A stretch of DNA of 28,242 bases from JAVJUS01 sp040220455 (GTDB lineage: Bacteria; Pseudomonadota; Alphaproteobacteria; DSM-16000; Inquilinaceae): positions 1 to 28,242 of the forward strand of contig JAVJUS010000023.1 of the NCBI GenBank assembly GCA_040220455.1, in the 5' to 3' direction. The notes under the pieces are model-generated. The model was not told where the DNA came from. It searched no databases and saw only the letters and a list, made by a program, of their open reading frames with translations. The position numbers and the translations under genes are program-made. Shown piece after piece: positions 27,427-28,242 of the stretch. Position 1 is the first letter of the stretch, and every line of letters starts with the position of its first letter.

Positions 27427-28242
27427 TGGCCCAGCCGCTCCAGGATCGCGGGGACATGGACCTGATCGGCCTTGTAGTTGCCGGTCAGGGCGTACATCAC
27501 GAGATTGACGCCGAAGCGTCGCGCCATCTCGCGCTGGCGCTCGCCGCCGGGGACGACGGCGTTGAGCGGCCGGCCCGCCTCGTCGACGGCCCAGGCGCCG
27601 GCCCAGTCGTTGGCGCCGATGACGACCGGGGAGACGCCGTCATTGACCGTGTCCTCGCCGTCCTGGACCCAGACGTCGCCGCCGGCGTAGCGGCCCGGGA
27701 ACTCCTGCATCAGGTAGAAGGCCTTGGTCAGCACGTGCTCCGGCGGCACGGGGGTCAGCGGCGGCACGTCCAGCCCCTCGGCCAGGGTGCGCAGGCGCTG
27801 AGTGCCGGGGCCGCCGCCGAAGGCACCCGAGGTGCCGCCCCGGCTCTGGTCGCGGGTGTCGAAGACGATGGTGCCGCCGTTGCGCATGAAGGCGTTGAGC
27901 CGGGCGATCGTGGCCTCCGCCAGGGCCGGCTGCTCGGGCACGACGGGCCAGTAGAGCATGGGGAAGAAAGCGAGGTCGTCGCGCGCCGGGTCGACGCCGA
28001 TGGCGCCGGCGGCCTCGACCGCCGTGCGCTGGCGCAGGATCGCGGCGAGGCCGTCGAGCCCGGCCTGGCTGGTCGCGTCGACCGCCGGGAGGCCGGTCTC
28101 GACATAGGCGAGCAGGGTCTCGTTGGCGGCGCGCAGGGCGAAGGAGTCGTCGCCCTGTGCGTACGCGGTGCCGCCCGGCGGGCCGCCAGCCAGGAGGAGA
28201 GCCGCGAGCCCGGCCGCGCCGGCCGCCGTCGCCGCGCGCCGC
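27423..28242 (-). CDS. DUF4159 domain membrane-associated protein, C-terminal part
   Basis: The last 272 residues of a larger protein; the gene starts beyond the right edge. The frame runs without a stop from the window end, and a methionine near 27959 is internal, not a start. DUF4159 features are clear: FFPMLYWPV, LNAFMRNGGTIVFDTRDQ, PPEHVLTKAFYLMQEFPGRYAGG, NDGVSPVVIGANDWAGAWA and the ending NLVMYALTGNYKADQVHVPAILERLGQ (read in parts). A hydrophobic stretch near the window edge (GLAALLLAGG) precedes a DDSFALRAANETLLAYV segment. Full-length relatives carry a BatA-like N-terminus. It overlaps the following gene by four bases and belongs to the same operon. Confidence 0.88.
   Translation of the reverse strand, partial: RRAATAAGAAGLAALLLAGGPPGGTAYAQGDDSFALRAANETLLAYVETGLPAVDATSQAGLDGLAAILRQRTAVEAAGAIGVDPARDDLAFFPMLYWPVVPEQPALAEATIARLNAFMRNGGTIVFDTRDQSRGGTSGAFGGGPGTQRLRTLAEGLDVPPLTPVPPEHVLTKAFYLMQEFPGRYAGGDVWVQDGEDTVNDGVSPVVIGANDWAGAWAVDEAGRPLNAVVPGGERQREMARRFGVNLVMYALTGNYKADQVHVPAILERLGQ

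Noticed and set aside
25294..27465. A 723-codon plus-strand frame opposite the VWA/GATase gene
   Set aside because: Shadow frame with biased composition; the minus-strand protein has clear domains and membrane helices and is coupled to the DUF4159 gene.

Overview
The window is GC-rich chromosomal DNA with dense genes and a strong bias for G or C at third codon positions. The gene content points to a free-living, aerobic, Gram-negative alphaproteobacterium, perhaps Rhodospirillales-like: Cox15/CtaA-type heme A synthase, MAPEG protein, EVE protein beside tsaD, an iron-sulfur APS reductase, a fused Nfn-like flavoprotein, and a DUF4159/VWA membrane pair. This placement is inferred from gene families only. 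No rRNA, tRNA, CRISPR array, transposase or phage gene was found.

Layout. 1-743 (+): the 3' end of tsaD, then an EVE-domain gene. 810-1889 (-): a GNAT acetyltransferase, divergent from a small Rieske ferredoxin-like gene at 2051-2476 (+). 2599-2880 (-): a small unknown gene. 2881-3219: a long acs leader with a structured repeat. 3220-5163 (+): acetyl-CoA synthetase. 5261-5794 (+): MAPEG membrane protein. 5981-8363 (-): a two-gene unit of MFS transporter and zinc-type dehydrogenase, with an AT-rich 5' end suggesting transfer. 8409-8662: a spacer with a second, diverged copy of the acs-leader repeat. 8663-14329 (-): a complete oligopeptide/dipeptide ABC importer operon (oppABCDF order). 14571-15698 (-): heme A synthase. 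15997-17291 (+): a compact siroheme synthase-APS reductase operon. 17509-21015 (+): a very large Nfn-like flavin/iron-sulfur oxidoreductase. 21072-21605 (-): Prx5-type peroxiredoxin. 21890-22802 (+): two small unknown genes, the second AT-rich. 22880-25042 (+): uvrB. 25043-25338: a palindromic intergenic repeat. 25339-28242 (-): two genes of a BatA/MoxR-type membrane cluster, the upstream one cut by the window end.

Functional links. acs supplies acetyl-CoA. The opp operon imports peptides. The sirC-like and cysH genes belong to assimilatory sulfate reduction (siroheme for sulfite reductase; APS to sulfite), and the flavoprotein just downstream could balance NAD(P)H and low-potential electrons, though that link rests on proximity only. 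uvrB is the nucleotide excision repair helicase.

The signals most worth a second look are: (a) a roughly 95-bp hairpin-bearing sequence present twice (2921-3016 + and 8512-8609 -) at about 70% identity; (b) the Nfn-like fusion with a large unassigned N-terminus; (c) the small membrane/soluble gene pair between the peroxiredoxin gene and uvrB.
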